The notes under the pieces: generated by a model | Told to the model about the DNA's origin: nothing | What the model saw: only the letters and a program-made list of their open reading frames with translations | The model's database searches: none | NCBI RefSeq assembly: GCF_035594125.1 | Contig: NC_087163.1 | Coordinates: forward strand, 2,458,501-2,522,500 | Direction: 5' to 3' | From: Scylla paramamosain | Lineage: Eukaryota > Arthropoda > Malacostraca > Decapoda > Portunidae | DNA length: 64,000 nt | Part shown: positions 14,425 to 25,533 of the stretch, piece after piece | How the letters are laid out: each line of letters begins with the position of its first letter | How positions within the stretch are numbered: the stretch's first letter is position 1 | Made by a program: the position numbers and the translations under genes

Positions 14425-14429
<5 letters not shown>

Positions 14430-14467
<38 letters not shown>

Positions 14468-14765
14468 TACGTTCTCTTCAACGAAGCTGCTGCTCCCAGA
14501 CCATAAGAGTGAACAGATTACTCAAGGCTACTCAGGGCAATACTCACGTAATGAAGAAGGGAGAGGCAGGGCGGCCTAACTCGTGGAAATCAGGGGCTGT
14601 ACACTTCACATATAACCGCTGTTTACCGCACGCCAGACCGTCGATGGAGTTGCTGAAGCTGAAGCTGATGATGATGATGGTGGCGGTGATGACGAAAAGG
14701 TTAGTTTCTGCGAAGGGGAGTCCAGCGTGAGGCTTGTGTGTGCCGTCACGGCCCGCGGTAACTCA

Positions 14766-14818
<53 letters not shown>
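14430..14818. repeat. Two (CA)n microsatellites
   Basis: CA runs at about 14430-14464 and 14767-14818. The 300 bp between them contain a 73-codon open frame without a recognisable domain, which I do not call. Confidence 0.95.
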
Positions 14819-14819
<1 letters not shown>

Positions 14820-15731
14820 GTCAAGCATGTAAATCATTAGTAAACCACTCTTCCCGCAGCCCGCAGTTCACACCCTCGCGTCTCACCCACGAACGCACCA
14901 AACTCACGAAATTACAACTTTGCAAGCACTTCAACCTGTAATTGTTTGCGATATGTCATAAGGCAAGTTTTAATTAGGAAGGAAAATGACGCGTAAAGAG
15001 TAATGACTATCAGAACATTGGATCAAATATAAATATGCAGCCCTACAAAAGGTGCCGTGTAGTGAAACGTGGCCAAGTGACGCACCTACACCCCACAACG
15101 CCAGACGACCTACTGGTGTGTTCCGTGTTCGTGTTGTTCCTTCGAAGCGAGAAAGTCGCAGTGAGGGAGCCCCACAGGACCCACCAGCCACCACCCGAGG
15201 CTTCCAATTTTTTACTTCTTTTTCTTTTCTGGAGCGTCTTACACCAAACCGCAACAGAATTAGTTTGTTTCACTTAACATGGCGACGGGTGTAATTATTC
15301 TCCCCGTGAAGGTCATGTTTCCAGGGAGGGATGGCCGCGTGTACTGTGTGGCGAAGTAGGCAAGTGGGTGCCAATTTTCCCCGACAAGGAAACACACCTG
15401 CGGACTTCTCTCCACTTATGGGAAGCGTAATTAGTTTCAGATTTACCTGCGCATCCACCCATAGCACGCATCTTTCCCACCGCTTCACAGCAGCTCTAAG
15501 GCTCAGTTTTACTTCAGATATTTCCCCAGATGCGTTCCGTTCGCCATTGATAATTAAGGAAGCGGGGAGGTTAAGTCAAGGTTAAGATATGGCTGAAGGA
15601 ATGTATTGCGCATACTACTGCTGGAGGGACGATGACCGCGAGGGGAGCTGTACAGGGAGATGACGCACACAGGTTCACGTAAAAGTGTCTTGCGTTCTGC
15701 TACGAGCTTCAGAAAAGTTCGTGTGTGTGAC

Positions 15732-15777
<46 letters not shown>

Positions 15778-16140
15778 AGTTTCCTGCAATGGCCGCGTTA
15801 GACACTTTTCTCTTCTATACATTCCTCACATATCCTTTCACTTCATTTTTTTTTTTTTAGGGCGGAACCAAGAACGTACATTCCTCTGTGTTACATCCCG
15901 CTCACGTGTAGATGGTTAATGGTACTAACAGAAGCTAGAGATTATTGACAGAACTTCTAGTCAACTGTGAGTGTTATCATAGTTTTATCAGCTGATTACT
16001 GGATACATGGTGATCAAGAATGGCGTGTTAGGAATTTGATCATGCGTAAAAGGATCGAACTAAGAGTATTATTTTGATCTTGCGTATTATGTTGATCTTG
16101 CAGTGTCATCATGGTGGGTATGCCGTGGGGAAGATGTAAC

Positions 16141-16142
<2 letters not shown>
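14819..16142. other. Non-coding stretch with long poly(A) tract
   Basis: No gene recognised. A pure A run of about 38 lies at 15736-15773. The sequence just before it shows no retrotransposon 3' end I can identify, so I treat the run as a homopolymer repeat. Open frames on both strands between 14970 and 15600 overlap each other and show no conserved motif. Confidence 0.45.

Positions 16143-16232
<90 letters not shown>
16143..16232. repeat. (GA)n microsatellite, about 45 units
   Basis: A pure alternating purine run that is a potential triplex-forming sequence. Confidence 0.98.
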
Positions 16233-16236
<4 letters not shown>

Positions 16237-17326
16237 CTTTCGTATTTTTGTACATAAAGAGGATGTATGAAAATGATTAATACGAAGAGTGAAACGAAAG
16301 AAAAGTGTGGAGAGGAAGATGAATACATGAAAGAGAAATGAATAATGATCTGAGAAATGTAAACACTTCCACCTTAATTTGTGGTGGTTTAAGCTGATGT
16401 GTGTGCAGGACTGTAGATCTCGCTATCCATGGCATTAAGTATCAGTAATATTTATCATGACAAATGTTACTAATGAAAGAAAATACTTCAGTGTGAATTA
16501 TGGGAGATGATGGTTTGCTCTAAAGGGATGCTCACTCCGGAACACAGTGGCCCTGTCCTGTGTTGAGAGTTTTCACCCCCACAGGCTCAAAAGCCAATGA
16601 GGAGATGAGCACTGAGGACATGCACAACTGTAGTGTAAGCCCACTATCTTTATCTTTGCCTATGTCCTCTATATAAGTGGCTGGTGTCTTCCAGAAGTGA
16701 GGATCCATGTTATCTTTGTGTTCTGTTTTCTACTTTATACATACACAAGGGTCATGCTGGCCTGGAAATCCACTCACTCTTACCTATTTGATTTCCATAT
16801 AGCCATGAGGACTCACATTTGGCTTTTTAGAAGCAGCAAGGACTTGGTGGTTGAGTGGAGACCTGTACCAACCTTAGCTCACTGTGGGAGCCCTCAGGAG
16901 TGTGTTGACAGTGGGATACGATTTTCTAGTTCTTGGGAGTGTTATGTGCCTCCTTGATGTTGCTTTGGTTTGCTGAGTGCCTCTGAGGTGGTGAAGCCTG
17001 TTGTGGCTGAAGGAGAAAGTTTTGACACCTACTCAGGGTGTGCCTGGCTGTGGGTAGCTGTGGTGTGAGGGGGACAGCTGGTGTAACACTGCTGGATTTG
17101 ATTCTAAGCCATTAATACATCTAAGCCAGTGAGCAGCTGAACCTTGAGCATTCTGTGGTGACTTATCCCAGTGTTTCTCAGCCATCTTCTGAGACACTTG
17201 ATTGCTGCCATGAAGAACATTATTGCAGCCGTCATACCCTTGTGGTGAGTTCTCAGGAAGTGGCACCAAATAGAAATAAAATGTGAAACTTGATAAACAA
17301 ATGTTTTCAAAACAAATCTTAAACTC
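16233..17326. other. Non-coding stretch downstream of SDHC
   Basis: No exon recognised on either strand. It lies beyond the likely 3' end of the minus-strand SDHC gene. Open frames at 16697-16957 (plus) and 17033-17358 (minus) have no known domain. Confidence 0.4.
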
Positions 17327-17400
17327 TTTATTATATTATATATATATATACATATCACCTTTATGAGCCATGTAATTTAATGACAAAACTTGAGTTTTGT

Positions 17401-17406
17401 TTTATT
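17401..17406 (-). terminator. Candidate SDHC polyadenylation signal
   Basis: AATAAA on the minus strand, about 235 nt past the SDHC stop codon. A second AATAAA lies at 17327-17332. Either would give a short 3' UTR typical of housekeeping genes. Which one is used cannot be told from sequence alone. Confidence 0.4.
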
Positions 17407-17640
17407 CTCATATTTACTGATGCTGTGTGTTCAGTATTCACTTAATTGATTAGCTGTGTGTCTCATGTTCATCTGCATAATCAGAGTCAGAAAGTTACTT
17501 CATTGTGCTAGAGGCACGATCCTTGTGACTCTTTGAACTCAAATATTTACACATAAACAAAGACAGAACAACTTGGAAATTCACAAAAATAAATTAATTT
17601 GGACAGAATACCAGCAGTCTTGGTCCAGGTCCCAGATGGT

Positions 17641-19811
17641 TTACATGGCAGCTGCAATGGCTGCCAGTACCACCGACACAGCCACCACCAGGTACCCTGA
17701 CTTGTACAGGGCACGCAGGGTGAACCCATAGCCCAGGTCCCACACCTGCACAGGATGCAAGCAGTGATGTTACACTCAGAGGAATGGTGCCAAAACACTA
17801 GTCTGGCTTCCGAAGCTTTCATTATAAATATTGAGATAAGAAGGCATCAGAAATATCTACTTAACAATATTTCCATATCCGTTAATTTCCAAAAGATATA
17901 AGCCTTTTGCATAAAAAATAAAGATCTTAGCAAGATTTCCTCTTAGACTTAAAATGGATCAGAAATAACTGAGCAGTGCCCTGTCTTAACACAGCGGGGC
18001 AGTGTCTCACCAAGTGACGGACGCCATTGCAGAGGTGGAACATGAAGGGCAGAGCAATGAGGAACTTTGCACCCATGATGATGCCTCCGCCAAACTGCAT
18101 GGCCTGTATCATGGCCAGGTAGTGAGGATAGGAGCCAGGCAGCACTACCATACCTGAGGGAGTGATGGTACCATTAATTTTACAGCAGTAGAAATCTCTG
18201 CTGTGGCAAGTGTTAATGGAACAAGCAGACAATTTGGAGTGCAAGGCGGCGCCACGCTCACCAATGCCGAGGCCAGAGACGAGTGCGGAGAGAGCAAGAC
18301 CGGTGCCGCGGTGAGTGATGGAGAGCATGGAGGTGATCTGTGGCTTGTAGATGGTCAGGTGGGGTGACACAGGCCGACGCAGCCGCTTGTTCTTGGCCCA
18401 GTAGTCTTCAGCCGACTGTGACTTGAGGGCAGCCGCCGAGGGAGAGGTGAACACTGCGCGTGTCCTGTGTGAATGTGACAACCTCATCTCTAGCTAAAAC
18501 AGCTTCTATGAAGTTAGGCATTCTGAGACGTCTCCGCCAGTTTTTCTCACCCCCCCCCAGCTGCTAACTCTGTACAAGGGCCTTATCCGTCCATGTATAG
18601 AGTATGCTTCACAAGTCTGGGGGGTTTCCACTCATACTGCTCTTCTAGATAGGGTGGAATCAAAAGCTTTTCGTCTCATCAACTCCTCTCCTCTAACTGA
18701 CTGTCTTCAGCCTCTCTCTCACCACCGCAATGTTGCATATCTAGCTGTCTTCTACCGCTATTTTCATGCTAAATGCTCTTCTGATCTTGCTAACTGCGTG
18801 CCTCCCCTCCTCCCGTGGCCTCGCTGCACAAGACTTTCTTCTTTCTCTCACCCCTATTCTGTCCACCTCTCTAACGCAATAGTTAACCAGTATTCTCAAT
18901 CATTCATCCCTTTCTCTGGTAAACTCTGGAACTCCCTGCCTGCTTCTGTATTTCCACCTTCCTATGACTTGAATTCCTTCAAGAGGGAGGTTTCAAGACA
19001 CTTATTCATCAATTTGTGACCACTGCTTTAACCCTTTTTATGGGACTGGCATTTCAGTGGGCATTTTTTTTTTATTAGATTTTTGTTGCCCTTGGCCAGT
19101 ATCCTTCCTACATAAAAAAAAAAAAAAAAACTCAACAGGCATCCTTTCTCAGGAAGCCAAGCACAGCTAATAAGAATTCATATTCTAGAATCATGAGAGG
19201 CTAAAAGTTACCAAATTTCAACCAGAGTATTTCAATAAACATCAACATGGATAAGCTGACCACTGTCCTGCAACACAGATACATAACTGGCATCTCACAC
19301 CGGCAGGCCACGGGCCCTGCCACCCCGGGACTACAATTTTCCCCGGATGCCCCCCATGCCCCTGCTACTTCCCTGTCATGCCCCCCTGTGTGTATCCATG
19401 GCTGCACACCGCTACTACTTAAAGTTTTCAGTAAATACAAGACGGATCCTTACTGAAGCACCATTCCACAATTACCTACATTCTAACCCACCTTTATGTT
19501 ACTTAGCCCTGACTTGAAGTCTACCTAACATGACACTCACACAATCAAACCTGCACTAACTCACCTTAAACAACGCCCACACATTGTCAACAACAGAGTT
19601 TGCCTGAAATACTCACCACTGAGTGACGAGGGGCCCCTGCAGCACGGCTGGCCTCGGGCCGGCCGCCCAGCACCCTTTTGCCGCTAGTCTGTGAAAAGTG
19701 CATGTCTGAGTCAAGCTGACGCATGCTATGAATGTACATCGTCGATCAGTGTCAGCAAACAGGTAAGGGAAAGGAGGTGGAGGAAGAGGGTCACCTGAGA
19801 GCTGCCGCCAT
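17641..19811 (-). CDS. SDHC: Succinate dehydrogenase cytochrome b560 subunit (complex II membrane anchor)
   Basis: The large membrane-anchor subunit of mitochondrial complex II binds heme b and ubiquinone with SDHD. Four coding exons join in phase: 19811-19795, 18464-18262, 18153-18011 and 17745-17641 (468 nt, 155 residues; human SDHC has 169). All introns are GT-AG. Visible family marks are RRPVSPHLTIY (residues 35-45) ahead of helix I, SITHRGTG (54-61) carrying the Ser and Arg of the quinone site, MFHLCNGVRHL (111-121) with His113 at the heme-ligand position, then VWDLGYG and a hydrophobic C-terminal helix ending in AAAM. Residues 1-24 are Arg/Ala/Ser-rich and acid-free, as in a mitochondrial presequence. 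I chose the ATG at 19811 because exon 1 (MAAAL plus a split Arg codon) splices exactly into exon 2. The other ATG at 18487 sits inside intron 1 next to a LINE. Intron 1 is 1330 nt, intron 2 only 108 nt and free of stops in frame. The gene is head to head with GOLT1. Confidence 0.93.
18487..19130 (+). mobile_element. 5'-truncated non-LTR retrotransposon (LINE) in SDHC intron 1, antisense to the gene
   Basis: The plus strand encodes the region after the reverse-transcriptase core of a jockey-type LINE: SLAKTASMKLGILRRLRQFF, then LYKGLIRPC.EYASQVWG, ..LLDRVESKAFRLI, NQYSQSFIPFSGKLWNSLP and FKREVSRHL, with a stop at 19017-19019. A 3' UTR containing TTTTGTTGCCCTTGGCCAGT follows, then a 17-base poly(A) tail ending at 19130. 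The reading frame breaks in a C9 run near 18550-18558, so the copy is dead. The 5' truncation falls only about 22 nt from the SDHC exon 2 acceptor (AG at 18466-18465), so antisense LINE sequence may form the branch-point region of that splice site. No clear target-site duplication is visible. LINE identity is recalled from the family's conserved C-terminal wording; the clade assignment is less certain. Confidence 0.85.
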
Positions 19812-19815
19812 GTTG
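19800..19815 (-). promoter_or_regulatory. TISU-type start element at the SDHC initiation codon
   Basis: The minus strand reads CAACATGGCGGC across the SDHC start, a full match to the TISU consensus SAASATGGCGGC. In animals TISU directs cap-proximal initiation on mRNAs with very short 5' UTRs, doubles as a YY1 site and is enriched among mitochondrial genes. A TATATTT stretch about 45 nt upstream and an Inr-like GGCAGTG about 20 nt upstream of the ATG would fit a 5' UTR of about 20 nt. That placement is inference. Confidence 0.6.
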
Positions 19816-20353
19816 GATTGCGTAGTGCACTGCCTTGGAAGAGGGTATAAATGTACAAATATAAACTTTTGTTTTTTCTTTTATTAATGTTTGATTGGTT
19901 CTTATTTTTTATTATAATTATGTTGCCTATGTTTCCAACTAAAGCATTTGACAATAGTTGCAGAAAAGTATCATCCAGCATACATAAGTATGTATATAAA
20001 ACCATTCAAGGGATGTACTGTGATTAGGTTATATTATATCAAGACTATTTACTGCAGATTTTATGTTCACTTTTTTTTTATATAAACATGATTATCTAAG
20101 GGGCCAGTCCCCTGAGGGAGCCACTTCTGTAAACAAATAAACTGCAACGCCTTGTAGTTCAGCAGGTCAGTTTGAAGCATTGTTTTTCAACAGGTGTCTT
20201 TTGTAAGTTTTATTCAAATATCCTTGTTTCCCTGATAAACCTTTCTTGGTGGCTCCCAGGCCTGGAGCAGGGCAGCAGCAGTCCCCGGGCAGGGACGGGC
20301 CGGGCCAGCACTTCGTGGCGGCGGTGACGACACCAGGCAGCAACACCAACAAC
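19812..20353. promoter_or_regulatory. Bidirectional promoter region between SDHC and GOLT1
   Basis: The 542 bp between the two divergent start codons must hold the SDHC promoter and at least the GOLT1 5' UTR. GC content rises sharply in the last 100 bp before GOLT1. A TCAGTTTG Inr-like site occurs near 20167 on the plus strand. Divergent spacing below 1 kb usually means a shared promoter, but the start sites are not determined. Confidence 0.5.
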
Positions 20354-23300
20354 ATGATCACCATCACAGACACGCAAAGTGAGCCGCCTCTTACTTCCTT
20401 ATCCCTTATGCAACCCATATCTGCCTTTAACCATTTGCCGAGTTGCACGCACGAAATCCAGCTGTGGTACAACTAACACGTAATGACCAGAGTACAGATG
20501 TGGAGCCTTGGGTCATATATACAGGTGTTGCCACTCGTGATGGGCTGGGTATTAAAATGCAATCTTTGCACTGAGCGTGGCGCTGTGAAGGCCAGCACAG
20601 CGAGGACACTATGTAACCAAGGAGAGGTTATCCTTACATGTCCGTGGAGTCACACCGAAGTAGCAGTACATGAACACCTTCGGAGGGCAAGAGGGCCATT
20701 CACCGTGTTCATTGAGGAAGTGTGGGGAATAGGGAGTTCTGTACTCATGTATTTATCACTCACCAGGTCTGAAAATATGTAGAGTACTACATAATTTTCT
20801 CAATTGTTGGTGAGATGTCTGTAGTCTTTCTCAGACACCTGTCATGTCGCTCTGGGCGTTGTCCTCGGGAAATTGTGCACATGATTGACAAATAAGGTGT
20901 AATACATCAGTTTGTCTTGTGTGTCACTTATTTGGTAACTCTGAGGTAATCTTGATTTTATAATGAGGCTATGAGTGATGTGAATGACCGGTAACTTTTT
21001 AAATAACGGCAGTGACTGTATAAACACCATGACACATTGCAGTGTTAGTGTCCAATTTGTCATTACACTGAGAATGGGCAGGTCACTCATTGACCAGCCA
21101 GTCTACAGGTCACTTCTCCTCTGGCTGCCATCCTACATGCAACTTGCCTTCATTTGCTTCTCTGCTGAGAGAAGAAACTTATTCACATTATAATTATATA
21201 TTTATAAAGGAAAGGCAAATAAAAAGACTGACTGGCAGACAGACGTTTCTCTGGCTTGGATAGTTTGGCACACTGTGTAAGTGGTATAGTCTTACTATGT
21301 AAATAAATCTTTACCAAACATTCTTTCTATTATACAGAGGAAAAGAGAGTAGTAGATGGTATGCTGAGGGCAAGGATTGTCCTTTTTACCAAGAGTCTAA
21401 TCATGTAATTGACTTTATATGAGATTTGACAACACTGTTGACTGGGGAATTCCCAGTCAAAAATTTTTTGCTGATTTACCTTCTCTCCTTTGAGAGACTT
21501 ACTAGGCACTCACCACAGCATTGTTGCATCTCTTGCCGTTTCCATCATTACTGCTCTTTGGGACCGTGCTCATTCTCATTCTTATTATGTCTACTACTTT
21601 ACTAATGCAGGAATTAATCAATATCTTCACACATTCATTCCTTCTGCTGCCAAACTCTAGGACTCTTGTCTTTTTTTTGTCTTTTTTATGTTATTCTGCC
21701 TTCCTTTGATTTTAATTCCTTCATAAGAGGAGTATCAAGACACCCTTGTAGACCGGCACTTTTTTTTTAACTTCCTATGTTGATTTAACTTTTGGGCGTG
21801 ACACATTGAGCTGGCTGGCTTGAAGTTTTTGTGCCCTTAGCCAGCCATCTTGACTCATTAATAAGATTACATAAAACATAGTTTTGAAAAGAATGAATTT
21901 CTTATTGTTGGCTCTGGTCTACCAGACTGCCAGGAGAAGAATCTTACTTAGCAAACCTTTGCATTCACAGTTGGTGCAGCTGTCTGATGTGTTGAATTGT
22001 ACATGTCCGATCAACTTGTTAACATTTTTTTCTTGCAAAATTGCATTTTGTTCTATTTATTTGCTTATTTATTTTCTTGTATTTGTTTTTTTTTACTTTC
22101 AAAATAAATACTTAGCCAAAAATAATTGTTCTGAGAGATGGATGAATTAATCTTACAAGTTTTGTACCTTTGTACAAAACATGTAAGATTAATTCAGGTC
22201 ACAAGCCATAATATTTTCAAAGTAGATTTCAATTATATTGTAGTTGAGCACTGTAAGTATTTAGGCAAGGAATTAGTTTGGGATTCACATGGATTTTTCA
22301 CTATTATTTCTGTAAAAAGAATATTCATCATGTGGTGCAGGAAGCTCCATGGAGGAGGGAAGCTGCAGTGTTGCTCACCCTGTGTTGTCTTGCTTTCCAG
22401 AGATTGGGGTGGGCTTTGTGGCTTTTGGGGTGACCTTCATCTTCCTGGGGGTCATCCTCCTCTTTGATAAGGGTCTCTTGGCCATTGGCAATGTAAGTTT
22501 TTGTGGTATATATTTTTTTTTTTAACATAAATTCTATAATTTCTATATGTCAAATTATTTGTTTGATGAAAATTCAAATGCCCTTTTATATTTGTCAGCA
22601 CATATTTCAAATAAGATGTAATTTTCATTATAGTTTGGCATTTACTATCATGTTCAGCTGCTACATATAGAACTGGACAATGTTTAATATGTTACTGTGT
22701 AAATTTCACATAGTATCACATAGTATCAGAAAGTTTAGTCTTATTCTTGTTATTTTTACTTAATCTACATCTAATGAAGTTCTTGTATATCATATTAGGT
22801 GTTGCATTCTAAATAGTCTTTAATGTAGGATCATTGAGCTCAGGTTAGATAATTATTGAAGGGAATGATAACTGGCTGTTTCTCTTAAAGGAACTTATAG
22901 GTGAGTAACTCTGTATTGACCCAACAGATCCTTTTCCTGGCGGGACTGGCCTTCGTGGCGGGGCTGGAGCGCAGCTTCCGGTTCTTCTTCCAGCGGCACA
23001 AGTGGAAAGGCTCTGGGGCGTTCTTCGGGGGGATCTTGACAGTCCTTCTTGGGTGGCCGCTGATTGGCATGTGCATCGAGGTGTATGGTTTTATTGTGTT
23101 GTTTAGGTGAGGCATTGTTGTGTTGTCCAGAGAGTGAGGGTTAGCAGATGTGTAGTGTGATCAGATTGACAGGGAATTGATTTAAAATTTACTTAAATTT
23201 AATTTGTAATACTTAAATTGTGAAAGTAAAATTAATTGTATATGAATAATGGCTGTTTAATTAAGTGAGTAATGCTATTTGATGTTAATATATTAGTTCA

Positions 23301-24997
23301 TGTATAACTGTATTACCATAAAAAAATTGCAGGTACTTGAGAAACAGTCAACAAAAGTAATTGCCACTTGTTTCTGTCAGAGAGTTTGTTTATGCATCAT
23401 TTAAATGTTAGAAATAAAAGTCAGATCAAACAACATTTTAGTATTTACAATGCTTAATTTCAGCAATCAGATTGATTTATTACATTTACTTTCTTCTTCT
23501 ATTTTAAGAGTGAGTTTTAGTTTTTTGTGAATAGAATTTGAACATTTTGATAGGTTGTATCTGAAATTCTTTCTGAGTATTTAGGTTAACAAAGTCCTAC
23601 TGTACCCTCTAACTTCTATAAATTATTATCAAGTTGTTCCATTCAAGCCAAGGTTGTTTGAATTTAAATTACTGAAACTCTGCCATCACGTGTATTGTAA
23701 TGTTCTTTTTCTCCTCTGCAGTGGTTTCTTCCCAGTGGCAATTAACTTCATGCGTCGTGTGCCAGTCCTCGGGCAGCTTCTGAACCTGCCCTTCATCAGC
23801 GGGGTGAGTCCTGGGGTGGGCGGCAATGTGTATGGCCACAGCGTGTCACTGACTCATTAATGTGCACTGCTGTACTTTGTTGCTGCTCTTGAAAGTTTCT
23901 TCAGTGTTACAACTTAACTCTTGGGTAACAGTACAAGACAGGAGTGGACTGCACTTGTCCTTCTTTGTGAATTTTCATAGAACATTCAGATACACTAATA
24001 CTTCTTAAGTTTTCTCAAGTGAATTAACTCTGACATTTCAGCTGTTGCCACTCGACCCTTCTGCTTGAGTGTGCAGGTAATGATGCTCCACAGCTGTCTT
24101 GGTGGTGGCTTTCAGGCCTTCTTTTAAGTCACCTTGTTTTTTTCTGATAGATGTTTAAGATTTAAGTTCCACTGAACATGAGATATCCCACACAGGCTAT
24201 GGGAGCCTTTGAAAACCTGGCTGTAAGAAGATCCAAGTGAAAATTTCTTTCCTTGTACATAAAAGCATGACATGTACAGAGACAGCACCATGTTGTCAGC
24301 TAAATTCATGGTACACATTTCATATTCTTTATATGGATATCACATTTTCTGTAGGGAAGCTCCTTTAAGCTGTTTAATTTTCATTGGACTGTGCATCTAG
24401 TATGATATTCATACCCCACGTTCAAAGTACACTTGGCCTAAGTTTCTCCTCCGTTACACAGTGAACACCTTGTGGTTCATGGTAGATATACTCTACAACT
24501 TTACAGTTAAATCATGTAATTGTATTCACAGGATGAATGACAAACACCCAGCACTTACCTGTTCATGTAGATTTTTTTTTTTTTTTATATGTAGCTTGCA
24601 TAACCAGTACCTCTCAAACATTTGTGTGTATCAGGAATTTGTTATTGATTATTCACTTATAATTTTCTCTTGTATTTACAGTTATAATATTCTGTGAAAA
24701 TGATTCTTGCTTGTTTGTTGCTTTGTTAGATGTAGTTCATGTTTTTTATTTTGTTTAATTTTTTTAAGGTATTCATTCTTACCCTTTCCAAACAACTTGC
24801 TTATTTTATACTACAATATGCCTCCCTCAGTGCTGCTGTTATAAATCCATAACCAACCTGACCTGTTTAAGTTTATATGATAAGCTTGCTTTCATGACCT
24901 CTTCCACTCAGTAAGCTCAGTGCCCATTACTAAGGTGCTGTGGTGTTTGTTGCAGTTTGTGGATCGGTTAGCAGGGGATTCCAAGATGAACGTCTGA
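20354..24997 (+). CDS. GOLT1: Vesicle transport protein GOT1 (Golgi transport 1 homologue)
   Basis: A small four-helix membrane protein of the Got1/Sft2 family that acts in ER-Golgi and endosome-to-Golgi vesicle traffic. Five exons join in phase: 20354-20378, 22401-22492, 22928-23106, 23722-23803 and 24956-24997 (420 nt, 139 residues; human GOLT1B has 138). All introns are GT-AG. Recognisable blocks are MITITDTQKIGVG at the N-terminus, LLFDKGLLAIGN (28-39), GLERSFRFFFQRHKWKGSG (51-69), GWPLIGM (81-87), the IEVYGF..LFSGFFP block and RRVPVLGQLLNLP near residues 110-122, with C-terminus FVDRLAGDSKMNV. Hydrophobic helices lie at about 12-30, 38-52, 70-88 and 89-108. The usual LFRGFF is LFSGFF here because the codon split over intron 3 reads AGT. 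I found no upstream in-frame ATG. If intron 4 were retained, the protein would end in about 19 different residues. Intron 1 contains a decayed LINE and a strong hairpin. The gene is divergent from SDHC. Confidence 0.95.
21530..21862 (+). mobile_element. Decayed LINE 3' fragment in GOLT1 intron 1
   Basis: The plus strand reads AGINQYLHTFIPSAAKL, a stop, then DS, then after frame changes a FKREVSRHL-like run (TTCATAAGAGGAGTATCAAG). This is the same order as NQYSQSFIPFSGKLWNSLP...FKREVSRHL in the SDHC intron 1 LINE. The tail TTTGTGCCCTTAGCCAGCCA also parallels that LINE's 3' UTR. Stops and indels show it is much older. It is in sense with GOLT1. Confidence 0.7.
22143..22196 (+). repeat. Near-perfect 25-bp inverted repeat with 4-nt loop
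   Basis: The left arm (22143-22167) and right arm (22172-22196) are reverse complements except for one A/A mismatch, separated by CTTT. The transcript would fold into a long hairpin within GOLT1 intron 1. It could be a folded-back transposon remnant. The loop is short for a canonical miRNA precursor. Confidence 0.9.
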
Positions 24998-25502
24998 CAG
25001 GAGAGCAGGACCAGCATATTGAAGTCAGAGAATGTGTGGCCAGCAGGAAGTCTCCTCCTGTGTGGCATTACAAGGTGTTGGGTTGGCTTCTAACATATAG
25101 CTAAATTGTATGTATGTATTGTTGTTATCACCATTACCTCTTTGATGGACTGAACCTCATTTTCTACCTTTTAATTTATAACAAAAATCTCTTTTATGAT
25201 TGAATATTTATGGAGGTAAAACAAACATTTTCTTGTTTTCCAAGGTCAAGCATTGTATAAATGTGAAGGTACAACATCCTTGGTTGATATGGAATAATAC
25301 TTTATTCTTGTAATTTCTTTCAACCTGTTCATGGACTTCACTCATAAATTTATATGAGTAACAGGGAGGAAAGGCCAGGGAGGGGGATGTTAATATTTGA
25401 ATATGATATGTTAGAAACTCACCAGGTGTATGAACAATGACTGGTAACTAAGAAAGCAGCAGGAATGGAAATGTTAGTTCATTGTCATGTGAGATATTGT
25501 TC

Positions 25503-25533
<31 letters not shown>

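Noticed and set aside
15736..15773. Poly(A) tail of a retroposed gene
   Set aside because: No coding or retroelement 3' end precedes the A run and no target duplication is visible, so I treat it as a homopolymer repeat.
18465..18487. ATG at 18487 as the SDHC start (MRLSHSH...)
   Set aside because: It reads through the exon 2 acceptor into intron and LINE-adjacent sequence. Exon 1 at 19811-19795 gives a phase-correct join and a better start context.
20246..20353. N-terminal extension of GOLT1 from an upstream TTG
   Set aside because: The frame is open but starts at a non-ATG codon. The family protein begins with the ATG at 20354 (MITITDTQ), so the extension is 5' UTR.
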